Below, piece by piece: positions 24,536 through 32,747 of a DNA stretch of 64,000 bases (positions are counted from its first letter, which is position 1; each line of letters opens with the position of its first letter). This stretch comes from Mesorhizobium_K sp040049215 (GTDB taxonomy: Bacteria > Pseudomonadota > Alphaproteobacteria > Rhizobiales > Rhizobiaceae): positions 558,001-622,000 of the forward strand of contig NZ_JBDZDN010000002.1 in NCBI RefSeq assembly GCF_040049215.1, written 5' to 3'. The notes beneath the pieces are model-generated. The model saw only the letters and a list, made by a program, of their open reading frames with translations, had not been told where the DNA came from and ran no database searches. The translations under genes and the position numbers were made by a program.

Positions 24536-26548
24536 CTAATGGCTCCCGAACATCATCCAGGTGACGAGGGCGGCGACGCCGATCAGCATGGCGAATGCGT
24601 AGTGATAGAGGTATCCGGACTGCAGCTTGACCACGCGGTTGGTCACGTCGACCACCCGCGCCGACACGCCGTCAGGCCCGAGGCCGTCGATGATCGTGCC
24701 GTCGCCGGTTTTCCACAGGAAGGTGCCGAGCCGCTTGGCCGGCCTGACGAACAGGAAGTCGTAGAGCTCGTCGAAATACCACTTGTTGAGTAGGAACTGG
24801 TAGAGGAACCGGTGCTGCGCGGCGAGGTTCTTGGGCATATCCGGCGAGCGGATGTAGAACTGATACGCGACCAGGAAGCCGAGGATCATGGCGGCGAAAG
24901 GCGCGACCTTCACCCACAGCGGCACATCGTGGAAGGCGTGCAGCATGTGATTGTCCGGCAGGGTGAACAGCGATGCCTTCCAGAACGTCTCATAGTGCTC
25001 GCCGACGAAATAGCCCTCGAAGAGAACGCCTGCAAACAGCGCCCCGACGGCCAGGATGAACAGCGGCACCAGCATTACCGGCGGCGATTCGTGTACGTGG
25101 TGCATGACCTCGTGGCTGGCGCGCGGGCTGCCATGGAAAGTCATGAAGATCAGCCGCCATGAGTAGAAGCTGGTGAAGACCGCGGCGACGACCAGCGCCC
25201 AGAATGCGTAGAAGGCGACGGGATTGTGGGCTGCGAAGGCGCCCTCGATGATGGCGTCCTTAGAGAAGAAGCCGGCCGTGCCGATGACGGTCAGCGGAAT
25301 GCCGACGCCGGTCAGGGCGAGTGTGCCGACGATCATCATCCAGTAGGTCTTGGGGATGAGTTTCCTGAGCCCGCCCATCTTGCGCATGTCCTGCTCGTCG
25401 GAGACGGCGTGGATGACCGAACCCGAACCGAGAAACAGCAGGGCCTTGAAGAAGGCATGCGTGAACAGGTGGAAGATCGCGGCGGAATAGAAGCCCAGGC
25501 CCAGCGCCACGAACATATAGCCGAGCTGCGAACAGGTCGAATAGGCGATGACGCGCTTGATGTCGTTTTGCACGAGGCCGACGGTCGCCGCGAAGAAGGC
25601 GGTGAGCGCGCCGATGCAGGTGACCACGATCAGCGCCGTGTGCGACAGTTCGAAGAGCGGCGAAAGCCGCGCCAGCATGAACACGCCGGCGGTGACCATC
25701 GTCGCGGCATGGATGAGCGCCGAAACCGGCGTCGGGCCTTCCATCGCGTCCGGCAGCCAGGTGTGCAGCGGCACCTGCGCCGACTTGCCCATCGCGCCCA
25801 TGAAAAGCAGCAGACAGACGACCGTCAGCGCGGTCTGCTTGTCGAGATGGTAGCCCAGGAAGGTGAGCACAGCCTCGCCATGCGCGGCGGCGTCGGCGGC
25901 AGCGCCCTCGGCGCCGTGGCCGGCGGCCGGGAGATAGGTTGCGGCATTGGCGAAGATGGTGCCGAGGTTGACCGAGCCGAACAGCACGAAGACGCCGAAG
26001 ATGCCGAGCGCGAAACCGAAGTCGCCGACGCGGTTGACGACGAAGGCCTTGATGGCGGCGGCGTTGGCGGACGGCTTCTTGTACCAGAAGCCGATCAGCA
26101 GGTAGGAGGCGAGACCCACTCCCTCCCAGCCGAAGAACATCTGCACGAGATTGTCTGACGTCACCAGCATGAGCATGGCGAAGGTGAACAGGCTGAGATA
26201 GGCGAAGAAGCGCGGCCGGTTCGGATCGTGGTGCATGTAGCCGATCGAATAGATATGCACGAGGCACGAGACGGTGTTGACGACGACCAGCATGACGACG
26301 GTCAGCGTATCGATGCGGAGCGCCCAGTCGGCCTGCAGGCTGCCGGATTCGATGAAGCGCAGCACCGGCACTGTGAACACCTCTCCGTCGCCCATCCCGA
26401 CGCTGACGAACGCCACCCAGGACAGCACCGCTGCGACCACCATGAAGCCGGAGGTGATGTACTCCGACGCCTTGGCGCCGAGAGATCCGCCGAACAGGCC
26501 GACGATCAGGAAGCCGAGAAGCGGAAGGAAGACGATGGCTTGATACAT
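24536..26548 (-). CDS. nuoL: NADH-quinone oxidoreductase subunit L
   Basis: NuoL is the distal pump subunit of complex I. The 670-residue product has about 16 helices and the long lateral C-terminal helix region, with FFGWEGVGLASYLLIGFWY, KSAQVPLHTWLPDAMEGPTP (in part: VPLHTWLPDAM) and a His/Ala-rich insert near 215-235. I start it at the ATG giving MYQAIVFLPL, as in other rhizobial NuoL; a TTG at 26563 overlapping the nuoK stop would add five residues. Confidence 0.96.
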   Translation of the reverse strand: MYQAIVFLPLLGFLIVGLFGGSLGAKASEYITSGFMVVAAVLSWVAFVSVGMGDGEVFTVPVLRFIESGSLQADWALRIDTLTVVMLVVVNTVSCLVHIYSIGYMHHDPNRPRFFAYLSLFTFAMLMLVTSDNLVQMFFGWEGVGLASYLLIGFWYKKPSANAAAIKAFVVNRVGDFGFALGIFGVFVLFGSVNLGTIFANAATYLPAAGHGAEGAAADAAAHGEAVLTFLGYHLDKQTALTVVCLLLFMGAMGKSAQVPLHTWLPDAMEGPTPVSALIHAATMVTAGVFMLARLSPLFELSHTALIVVTCIGALTAFFAATVGLVQNDIKRVIAYSTCSQLGYMFVALGLGFYSAAIFHLFTHAFFKALLFLGSGSVIHAVSDEQDMRKMGGLRKLIPKTYWMMIVGTLALTGVGIPLTVIGTAGFFSKDAIIEGAFAAHNPVAFYAFWALVVAAVFTSFYSWRLIFMTFHGSPRASHEVMHHVHESPPVMLVPLFILAVGALFAGVLFEGYFVGEHYETFWKASLFTLPDNHMLHAFHDVPLWVKVAPFAAMILGFLVAYQFYIRSPDMPKNLAAQHRFLYQFLLNKWYFDELYDFLFVRPAKRLGTFLWKTGDGTIIDGLGPDGVSARVVDVTNRVVKLQSGYLYHYAFAMLIGVAALVTWMMFGSH

Positions 26549-26559
26549 GGCTGCGTCCG

Positions 26560-26868
26560 TCAACCCTTCATCATGTTGACGTCTTCGACCGCGATCGAGC
26601 CGCGGTTGCGGAAGAAGACGACGAGAATGGCAAGCCCGATTGCCGCTTCGGCGGCGGCGACCGTGAGCACGAACAGCGCGAAGACCTGCCCGACCAGATC
26701 GCCGAGCGCTGCCGAGAAGGCGACGAAATTGATGTTGACGGCAAGCAGGATGAGCTCGACCGACATCAGGATGACGATGACGTTCTTGCGGTTGAGGAAG
26801 ATGCCGAACACGCCAAGCGTGAACAGGACCGCCGAGACTGTGAGGAAATGTCCGATATCGACCGTCAT
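26560..26868 (-). CDS. nuoK: NADH-quinone oxidoreductase subunit K
   Basis: A 102-residue, three-helix subunit that helps form the proton path of complex I. Conserved membrane Glu residues are visible in MSVELILLAVNINFVAF (about 35-51) and AAAEAAIGLAILVV (about 71-84). It follows nuoJ after 2 bases. Confidence 0.95.
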   Translation of the reverse strand: MTVDIGHFLTVSAVLFTLGVFGIFLNRKNVIVILMSVELILLAVNINFVAFSAALGDLVGQVFALFVLTVAAAEAAIGLAILVVFFRNRGSIAVEDVNMMKG

Positions 26869-26870
26869 CG

Positions 26871-27491
26871 TCAGATGCCCCTGCCCGTCTCGACCTTCTT
26901 GATCTCCATCGCTGTGGCGGGCGTACGCTCCACCTGCGCCGAGATATCCTGCCGCTTGACGCCCGGCTTGTGACGGAGCGTCAGCACGATGGCGCCGATC
27001 ATGGCGACGAGCAGCACCAGGCCCGCGATCTGGAAGTAGTGGATGTAGTCCGTATAGAGAATGTCGCCGAGCGCCGCCGTGTTGTGCCGGGTGGCGATCG
27101 GCGGCGTCGGCTGGGCGACCGTGCCGGCAAGCTTTGGCGCGAACGCATAGCCGCCCGTCACGATGATCAGTTCGGCGGCGAGGATCAATCCGACGATGGC
27201 GCCGATGGGGGCATATTGCAGCGCGCCGCTCTTCAACTCGGCGAAGTCGACATCGAGCATCATCACGACGAAGAGGAACAGCACCGCGACCGCGCCGACA
27301 TAGACGACAAGCAGGATCATCGCCAGGAACTCGGCGCCGGTGAGCAGGAACAGGCCGGCGGCATTGACGAAGGTCAGGATCAGGAACAGCACGGAATGCA
27401 CGGGATTGCGCGCGGAGATGACCATGAAGGCCGATCCGACCGCGACAAAGGCGAAGAGGTAGAAAAATACCGCTTCAATTCCGTTGAGCAT
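26871..27491 (-). CDS. nuoJ: NADH-quinone oxidoreductase subunit J
   Basis: A 206-residue, five-helix subunit of the complex I membrane arm. It shows VYVGAVAVLFLFVVMMLDVD (about 65-84), the conserved helix that bears the pi-bulge in complex I structures, and a soluble C-terminal tail of about 35 residues. A 168-base gap with a palindromic repeat separates it from nuoI upstream, the largest gap in the nuo block. Confidence 0.95.
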   Translation of the reverse strand: MLNGIEAVFFYLFAFVAVGSAFMVISARNPVHSVLFLILTFVNAAGLFLLTGAEFLAMILLVVYVGAVAVLFLFVVMMLDVDFAELKSGALQYAPIGAIVGLILAAELIIVTGGYAFAPKLAGTVAQPTPPIATRHNTAALGDILYTDYIHYFQIAGLVLLVAMIGAIVLTLRHKPGVKRQDISAQVERTPATAMEIKKVETGRGI

Positions 27492-27603
27492 GGGTAGTCC
27501 CCGTTTAACGTCCCGGTCTCGCGTCCGCCTCGGTTTTCACCCCGGGCGCGAAGCCGCCTGTGCCTTAGACGAGCCTGACCGGCGCGTCCATGCTTGTCCC
27601 TGT

Positions 27604-27650
27604 CCTTCTCCCCTGAAGGAGAAACCGCCTCTCCCCGGCGACGGGGAGAG
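27604..27650. repeat. Short palindromic repeat between nuoI and nuoJ
   Basis: A hairpin CTCTCCCC/GGGGAGAG with loop GGCGAC (27629-27650) follows a smaller one, CTTC/GAAG (27606-27619). The CTCTCCCC...GGGGAGAG core also occurs at 48982-49060, so this is a small member of the same dispersed palindromic family. It sits in the only large gap inside the nuo operon. It could slow or stabilise the transcript, but no T-run follows, so it is not a classic terminator. Confidence 0.7.
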
Positions 27651-27659
27651 CCAAAGCCA

Positions 27660-28151
27660 TCAACGATACGGCGCGTCGAGTTCCATGTTGCGCGCGATTT
27701 CCCGCTCCCACCGGTCGCCATTGGCCAGCAGCTTGTCCTTGTCGTAGTAGAGTTCCTCGCGCGTTTCCGTCGCGAACTCGAAATTCGGCCCCTCGACGAT
27801 GGCGTCGACCGGGCAGGCTTCCTGGCAGAAGCCGCAATAGATGCACTTCACCATGTCGATGTCGTAGCGCACCGTGCGGCGGGTGCCGTCGTTGCGGCGC
27901 GGCCCGGCCTCGATGGTGATCGCCTGCGCCGGACAAATCGCCTCGCAGAGCTTGCAGGCGATGCAGCGCTCCTCGCCGTTCGGATAGCGGCGCAGAGCAT
28001 GTTCGCCCCGGAAACGCGGCGAGAGCGGTCCCTTCTCATGCGGATAGTTCACCGTCTCCTTTGGTGAAACGAACTGTCGCATCGACAGGAAGAAGGCACC
28101 GACGAAATCTTTGAGTAGCAGCGACTTGGCAGCCTGGGCTAGCGCTGACAT
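27660..28151 (-). CDS. nuoI: NADH-quinone oxidoreductase subunit I
   Basis: The ferredoxin-like subunit that carries clusters N6a and N6b. The 163-residue product has two [4Fe-4S] motifs, CIACKLCEAICP and CIYCGFCQEACP, in the middle. The ATG at 28151 gives the family start MSALAQAAKSLLLKDF; the upstream open frame overlaps nuoH and is a shadow. Confidence 0.96.
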   Translation of the reverse strand: MSALAQAAKSLLLKDFVGAFFLSMRQFVSPKETVNYPHEKGPLSPRFRGEHALRRYPNGEERCIACKLCEAICPAQAITIEAGPRRNDGTRRTVRYDIDMVKCIYCGFCQEACPVDAIVEGPNFEFATETREELYYDKDKLLANGDRWEREIARNMELDAPYR

Positions 28152-28153
28152 GG

Positions 28154-28345
28154 CTATTCTCCAATGACATACGGGCCGGCGAACCAGCCCACGATCGGCA
28201 GCAGCACGAACTGGCTGAGGCCGGTGATGTTCAGAACGCGCTTGGTATCGTCCAGATCGACGCGCGAGGCGAGCAGCCGCAGCAGCGCGAAATCGATCGC
28301 CGCGATCGCAACGCCAGCCAGTGCGCCGATGCCGCTCGCACCCAT
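28154..28345 (-). CDS. Small two-helix membrane protein in the nuo operon
   Basis: A 63-residue product with two hydrophobic segments (about 5-25 and 40-60) and a short polar linker (SRVDLDDTKRVLN). It starts MGASGIGALAG at an ATG that overlaps the nuoH stop by one base and ends 2 bases before nuoI. Its fixed place inside complex I genes suggests an accessory or assembly role, but no function can be read from sequence. The longer frame from 29224 is a nuoH shadow. Confidence 0.7.
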   Translation of the reverse strand: MGASGIGALAGVAIAAIDFALLRLLASRVDLDDTKRVLNITGLSQFVLLPIVGWFAGPYVIGE

Positions 28346-29388
28346 CACGCAAATCCCGTGATCTTGAGGAAGGCGGCGGTGGCGACGACCATGAACAGCG
28401 ACAGCGGCAGGAACACCTTCCAGCCGAGGCGCATGAGTTGGTCGTAGCGGTAGCGCGGCACGAAGGCCTTCACCATCGCGAACATGAAGAAGACGAAGCA
28501 GAGCTTCAGCACGAACCAGATGACGCCAGGCACCCAGGTGAAGGGCGCGAAGTCGAAGGGCGGCAGCCAGCCGCCGAGGAACAGGATCGTCGTCAGCGCG
28601 CACATCAGCACGATCGCGACGTATTCGCCGAGGAAGAAGAGCAGGAACGGCGTCGAGGAATATTCGACCATGTGGCCGGCCACCAGCTCCGACTCCGCCT
28701 CGACGAGGTCGAAGGGCGGGCGGTTCGTCTCGGCGAGCGCCGAGATGAAGAACACGATGAACATCGGGAACAGCGCCAGCCAGTGCCAGTCCAGCAGCGT
28801 GTTGGGCAGGCCGAGGCGCGTGCCGAGCCCATCGCGCTGCGACAGCACGATATCTGTGAGGTTGAGCGAACCGACGCAGAGCAGCACGCAGACGATGACG
28901 AAACCGATCGAGACCTCGTAGGACACCATCTGCGCCGCGGAGCGCAGCGCGCCGAGGAACGGGTATTTCGAGTTCGACGCCCAGCCGCCCATGATCACGC
29001 CATAGACCTCGAGCGAGGAGATGGCGAAGACGTAGAGGATGCCGACATTGATCGAGGCGATCGCCCAGCCTTCGCTGACAGGGATGACCGCCCAAGCCGA
29101 GATGGCGAGCACGGCCGACACCAGCGGCGCGAGCAGGAACACGCCCTTGTTGGCGCCGGACGGGATGATCGGCTCCTTGAACACGAACTTCAGCAGGTCG
29201 GCGAACGCCTGGAGCGTGCCCCACGGGCCGACGACGTTCGGCCCCCGGCGAAGCTGCACGGCGGCCCAGATCTTGCGGTCGGCGTAAAGAAGGTAGGCGA
29301 CGCCGATCAGAAGGACGACGATCATCACCACCGACTTCAACAGGATGATCAGGACCGGCAGGACATAATTCAAGAAGAAGTCTTCCAT
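28345..29388 (-). CDS. nuoH: NADH-quinone oxidoreductase subunit H
   Basis: NuoH joins the membrane and peripheral arms and forms part of the quinone chamber. The 347-residue product has about eight helices and the conserved quinone-site loop LRRGPNVVGPWGTLQAFADLLK (in part: RRGPNVVGPWG), EPIIPSGAN, and the acidic loop AETNRPPFDLVEAESELVAG (in part: ETNRPPFDLVEAE). The ATG at 29388 lies 2 bases after nuoG; the start at 29436 would be inside nuoG. Confidence 0.96.
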   Translation of the reverse strand: MEDFFLNYVLPVLIILLKSVVMIVVLLIGVAYLLYADRKIWAAVQLRRGPNVVGPWGTLQAFADLLKFVFKEPIIPSGANKGVFLLAPLVSAVLAISAWAVIPVSEGWAIASINVGILYVFAISSLEVYGVIMGGWASNSKYPFLGALRSAAQMVSYEVSIGFVIVCVLLCVGSLNLTDIVLSQRDGLGTRLGLPNTLLDWHWLALFPMFIVFFISALAETNRPPFDLVEAESELVAGHMVEYSSTPFLLFFLGEYVAIVLMCALTTILFLGGWLPPFDFAPFTWVPGVIWFVLKLCFVFFMFAMVKAFVPRYRYDQLMRLGWKVFLPLSLFMVVATAAFLKITGFA

Positions 29389-29390
29389 CG

Positions 29391-31472
29391 CTATTCCGCC
29401 GCCTGCTTGAAACCGTTTTTCGCCAGCGCCGAGCACTCGGCCATGACGCCCGACGCGCGCGCGATCGGGTTGGTGAGATAGAAATCCTTCACCGGCGAGG
29501 TGAAGACGCCCTTGTTGAGCTTGCCGCCAAGACGCGCGACCCTGGCAAGGTCGGCGGCATTGCCCGGCGCGATCTCGTCGATGCGGGAAAGATGCGGATA
29601 GTCGCCGTAGAGCTGCCGGCGCAGTGCCGCCAGCGAATCGAAGGGCAGCTTCTTGCCGAGAACGTCCGACAGGGCGCGCAGGATGGCCCAGTCTTCTTTG
29701 GCCTCGCCAGGCGCGAAACCCGCGCGGCTGGTCTGCTGCACGCGGCCTTCGGTATTGACATAGGTGCCCGACTTCTCGGTGTAGGCGGCCCCCGGCAGGA
29801 TCACGTTGGCGCGGTGCGCCCCGGCATCGCCATGCGTGCCGATATAGACGACGAACGCGCCGCCGGTGGCGGTCATGTCGATCTCGTCGGCGCCGAGCAA
29901 GAAGAGGACTTCGATCTCGCCGAGCATGGCCGCGGCGTCCTTGCCGCCCTTGCCCGGCACGAAGCCGACGTCGAGCCCGCCAACGCGGGCGGCCGCCGTG
30001 TGCAGCACGGAGAAGCCGTTCCAGTCGTCGCGGACGGCGTTGATCGCCTGGGCGAGCTTTGCCGCCTGGCCGAGAATTGCCGCGCCGTCAGAACGGGAGA
30101 TCGCGCCCTGCCCGACAATGATCAGCGGATGCGTCGCCGCCTTCAGCGTCTCGAAGAAGCTGCCCGAGCCGTCGGCCAGCGACTTCAGCGTCTCCGGGCC
30201 GGCGCCGAGTTGCTCGTAGTCGTAGCGGGTGTCACCGATCTCGCCGATCACGCCGACCGGCAGATTGCCCTGCTTCCAGCGCTTGCGGATGCGGGCGTTG
30301 AGAACCGATGCCTCGAAGCGCGGATTAGCGCCGATGATCAGCACCGCGTCGGCCTGTTCGATGCCTTCGATGGTAGTGTTGAAGATATAGCTCGCGCGCC
30401 CGAGCGCCGGATCGAGCGCCGCGCCGTCTTGGCGGCAGTCGATATTCTCGGAGCCCAGCGACTGCATGAGAAGCTTCAGCGCGTACATCTCCTCGACGGT
30501 CGCCAGATCGCCTGATATCGCGCCGAGCCGGTCCGGCGCGGCCTTGGCCACGGCCTTCTTGATCGCGTCGAAGGCTTCGGACCAGCTCGCCGGGACGAGT
30601 TTTTCGCCCTTGCGGACATAGGGCCGATCGAGCCGCTGCGAGCGCAACCCGTCCCAGATGAACCGCGTCTTGTCGGAGATCCACTCCTCATTCACCTGGT
30701 CGTTGATGCGCGGCATGATGCGCATCACCTCGCGGCCTCTGGAGTCGACGCGGATCGCCGAGCCGACCGCGTCCATCACGTCGATCGATTCGGTCTTGGT
30801 CAGTTCCCATGGCCGCGCCGTGAAGGCGAAGGGTTTCGAGGTCAGCGCGCCGACCGGGCAGAGGTCGATGACATTGCCCTGCAGTTCCGAGGTCATCGCC
30901 TGTTCGAGATATGTGGTGATCTCGGCGTCCTCGCCGCGCCCGATCAGGCCAAGCTCGGAGATGCCGGCGACTTCCGTGGTGAAGCGGACGCACCGCGTGC
31001 AATGGATGCAGCGGTTCATGATCGTCTTGACGAGCGGGCCGATGTACTTGTCCTCGACCGCGCGCTTGTTTTCCTTGTAGCGCGAGGAGTCGACGCCGAA
31101 GGCCATCGCCTGATCCTGCAGGTCGCATTCGCCGCCCTGGTCGCAGATTGGGCAGTCGAGCGGATGGTTGATCAGCAGGAACTCCATCACGCCTTCGCGG
31201 GCCTTCTTGACCATCGGCGTGTTGGTGAACATTTCGGGGACTTCGCCGTTCGGGCCGGGGCGCAGGTCGCGAACGCCCATGGCGCAGGATGCGGTCGGCT
31301 TGGGCGGTCCGCCCTTGACCTCGACCAGGCACATGCGGCAGTTGCCGGCGATCGACAGCCGCTCGTGGAAGCAGAAGCGCGGCACTTCCGCGCCCGCCTC
31401 CTCCGCCGCCTGCAGCAGCGTGTAGTGGTCGGGTACCTCGATCTCTTTCCCGTCGACCTTCAGCTTAGCCAT
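29391..31472 (-). CDS. nuoG: NADH-quinone oxidoreductase subunit G
   Basis: The largest peripheral-arm subunit, 693 residues. Its N-terminal domain binds a [2Fe-2S] cluster (CFHERLSIAGNCRMC, with CAMG after it) and two [4Fe-4S] clusters (HPLDCPICDQGGECDLQ with His ligand, and CIHCTRCVRF ... CPVGAL). The rest is the molybdopterin-oxidoreductase-like part, which in complex I has lost its cofactor. It follows the DUF3291 gene by 16 bases. Confidence 0.96.
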   Translation of the reverse strand: MAKLKVDGKEIEVPDHYTLLQAAEEAGAEVPRFCFHERLSIAGNCRMCLVEVKGGPPKPTASCAMGVRDLRPGPNGEVPEMFTNTPMVKKAREGVMEFLLINHPLDCPICDQGGECDLQDQAMAFGVDSSRYKENKRAVEDKYIGPLVKTIMNRCIHCTRCVRFTTEVAGISELGLIGRGEDAEITTYLEQAMTSELQGNVIDLCPVGALTSKPFAFTARPWELTKTESIDVMDAVGSAIRVDSRGREVMRIMPRINDQVNEEWISDKTRFIWDGLRSQRLDRPYVRKGEKLVPASWSEAFDAIKKAVAKAAPDRLGAISGDLATVEEMYALKLLMQSLGSENIDCRQDGAALDPALGRASYIFNTTIEGIEQADAVLIIGANPRFEASVLNARIRKRWKQGNLPVGVIGEIGDTRYDYEQLGAGPETLKSLADGSGSFFETLKAATHPLIIVGQGAISRSDGAAILGQAAKLAQAINAVRDDWNGFSVLHTAAARVGGLDVGFVPGKGGKDAAAMLGEIEVLFLLGADEIDMTATGGAFVVYIGTHGDAGAHRANVILPGAAYTEKSGTYVNTEGRVQQTSRAGFAPGEAKEDWAILRALSDVLGKKLPFDSLAALRRQLYGDYPHLSRIDEIAPGNAADLARVARLGGKLNKGVFTSPVKDFYLTNPIARASGVMAECSALAKNGFKQAAE

Positions 31473-31488
31473 TCCACATTCTTTCCAA

Positions 31489-31950
31489 TCAGGCGCAACG
31501 CGCCTGCTGCCAAAGCTTCACTTGCGGCAGATGCGACCAGCCGAAGGCGAAATCGCTGTCGCCCTTGGCGCGCAAATGCGCGAGCCGCTCAGTGCCTTCC
31601 TCGACACTGGGCATATGCCCATCGTCAACCCACCACATGACGAGATGCTGATCCGCCATCAGCGAGAACCACTCGGCCCGCCGTCGGTAAACCTGCTTGT
31701 GCACGGTATTCCAAACGAAGTGCTCAAGGCTCTCGGCATCGCGCCAGACGCTCATGTTGACGATCATCATCGGGTCGGCATCGACCTGGATTTCGATGGC
31801 GTTGCCGCCATCGTCCTGCAGCCGCCAGACAAAACCGTCGCTGCGATCCGCCAAAGCGTTGACGCGGTCGAGATTTGCGGCGAAGTCGGCCACCCGCGGA
31901 TCATCGAACGGGTATTTGAGGCGCGCGACGTTGAGCTGGGCGAGGTTCAT
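31489..31950 (-). CDS. DUF3291-family protein inside the nuo operon
   Basis: A 153-residue protein of the DUF3291 type, seen in MNLAQLNVARLKYPFDDPRV at the start, DGFVWRL, and the Trp-rich core NMSVWRDAESLEHFVW and HLVMWWVDDGH. DUF3291 has a dimeric alpha-beta barrel-like fold related to antibiotic-biosynthesis monooxygenases; activity is unknown. The ATG overlaps the preceding gene by 4 bases, and nuoG follows, so it is co-transcribed with complex I. No link with respiration is evident from its sequence. Confidence 0.8.
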   Translation of the reverse strand: MNLAQLNVARLKYPFDDPRVADFAANLDRVNALADRSDGFVWRLQDDGGNAIEIQVDADPMMIVNMSVWRDAESLEHFVWNTVHKQVYRRRAEWFSLMADQHLVMWWVDDGHMPSVEEGTERLAHLRAKGDSDFAFGWSHLPQVKLWQQARCA

Positions 31951-32666
31951 GCCTTTCGCTTGCCCCCTCCCGGCTTGGCGGCAAGCTTCGCCGCCTGTGC
32001 GATCCAGTCGTCGCGACCAATGCGTCCCTTGAACGACAGGTAATCGTCGACCCAGGCGATCTCTTCTTTCGTCCACTCGGCAATCTGCGCGTAGGTCCAG
32101 ACGCCGAGCCCGTTCAGCACCGTCTCAAGCTTCGGGCCGATGCCGGAAATGGCCTTGAGGTCGTCGACCTTCTTCGGCTTCGCCATCGACTTCGGCTGGC
32201 GGAAATCCTCCGGCAGCAGGCCTGCGGAGGCATCGGCGACCGCCGGGATCACCGGTGAAGGCTTGGTGGCCGCACCTGCGCCATCGACGGCCACGCCTGC
32301 GATTTCAAGCGCGGTCGACTGCGCATCCTCGATCAAGGTTTTTGTCGCCGACCTGGCTTTGGTAGCGGGCGAGCGCGGCTTGGATTCGAAAGACCTGATG
32401 TCGCCGGCGAACTCGCCATGGACCGGGGAAAACAGGCGCTGCGACGACTCGACCATCGCCGAGACCGTGCCCAGCCACAGGCCGAAACCCTGGCTCGCAA
32501 GCCCGATGCCGACGGCGGACGCAGCCGCTGCGCCGGCGAAAGGGTGGACGAAAAGATTGACGGCGCTCGCCATCTGGGGCGGGAGCATTGCCGTCATCTC
32601 GTCCGTCATCGCTTCGAACTTCTTCATGTCAGCCATCAGTTCCTCAGGCAGGGAAAACATCGACAT
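31947..32666 (-). CDS. Protein with phasin-like N-terminus and the NuoE-type helix-hairpin-helix C-terminal domain
   Basis: A 239-residue protein between nuoF and the DUF3291 gene. The first 90 residues are helical and phasin-like (FSLPEELMADMKKFEAM, then an Ala-rich segment). A low-complexity linker follows. The last 70 residues (about 165-232) contain VDDLKAISGIGPKLETVL and WVDDYLSFKGRIGRDDWI, nearly the same as the C-terminal extension of NuoE in this operon. This helix-hairpin-helix type domain occurs in several proteins of unknown role. An accessory role in complex I is inferred from location. Confidence 0.7.
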   Translation of the reverse strand: MSMFSLPEELMADMKKFEAMTDEMTAMLPPQMASAVNLFVHPFAGAAAASAVGIGLASQGFGLWLGTVSAMVESSQRLFSPVHGEFAGDIRSFESKPRSPATKARSATKTLIEDAQSTALEIAGVAVDGAGAATKPSPVIPAVADASAGLLPEDFRQPKSMAKPKKVDDLKAISGIGPKLETVLNGLGVWTYAQIAEWTKEEIAWVDDYLSFKGRIGRDDWIAQAAKLAAKPGGGKRKA

Positions 32667-32747
32667 TGGCCTTGTCTCCAGTCTGTTTCCGTCTGCCCGC
32701 CTTCGCCGTTTCCAATCCCGGACCTTCGGCCCGCATGCTTCGATCGT

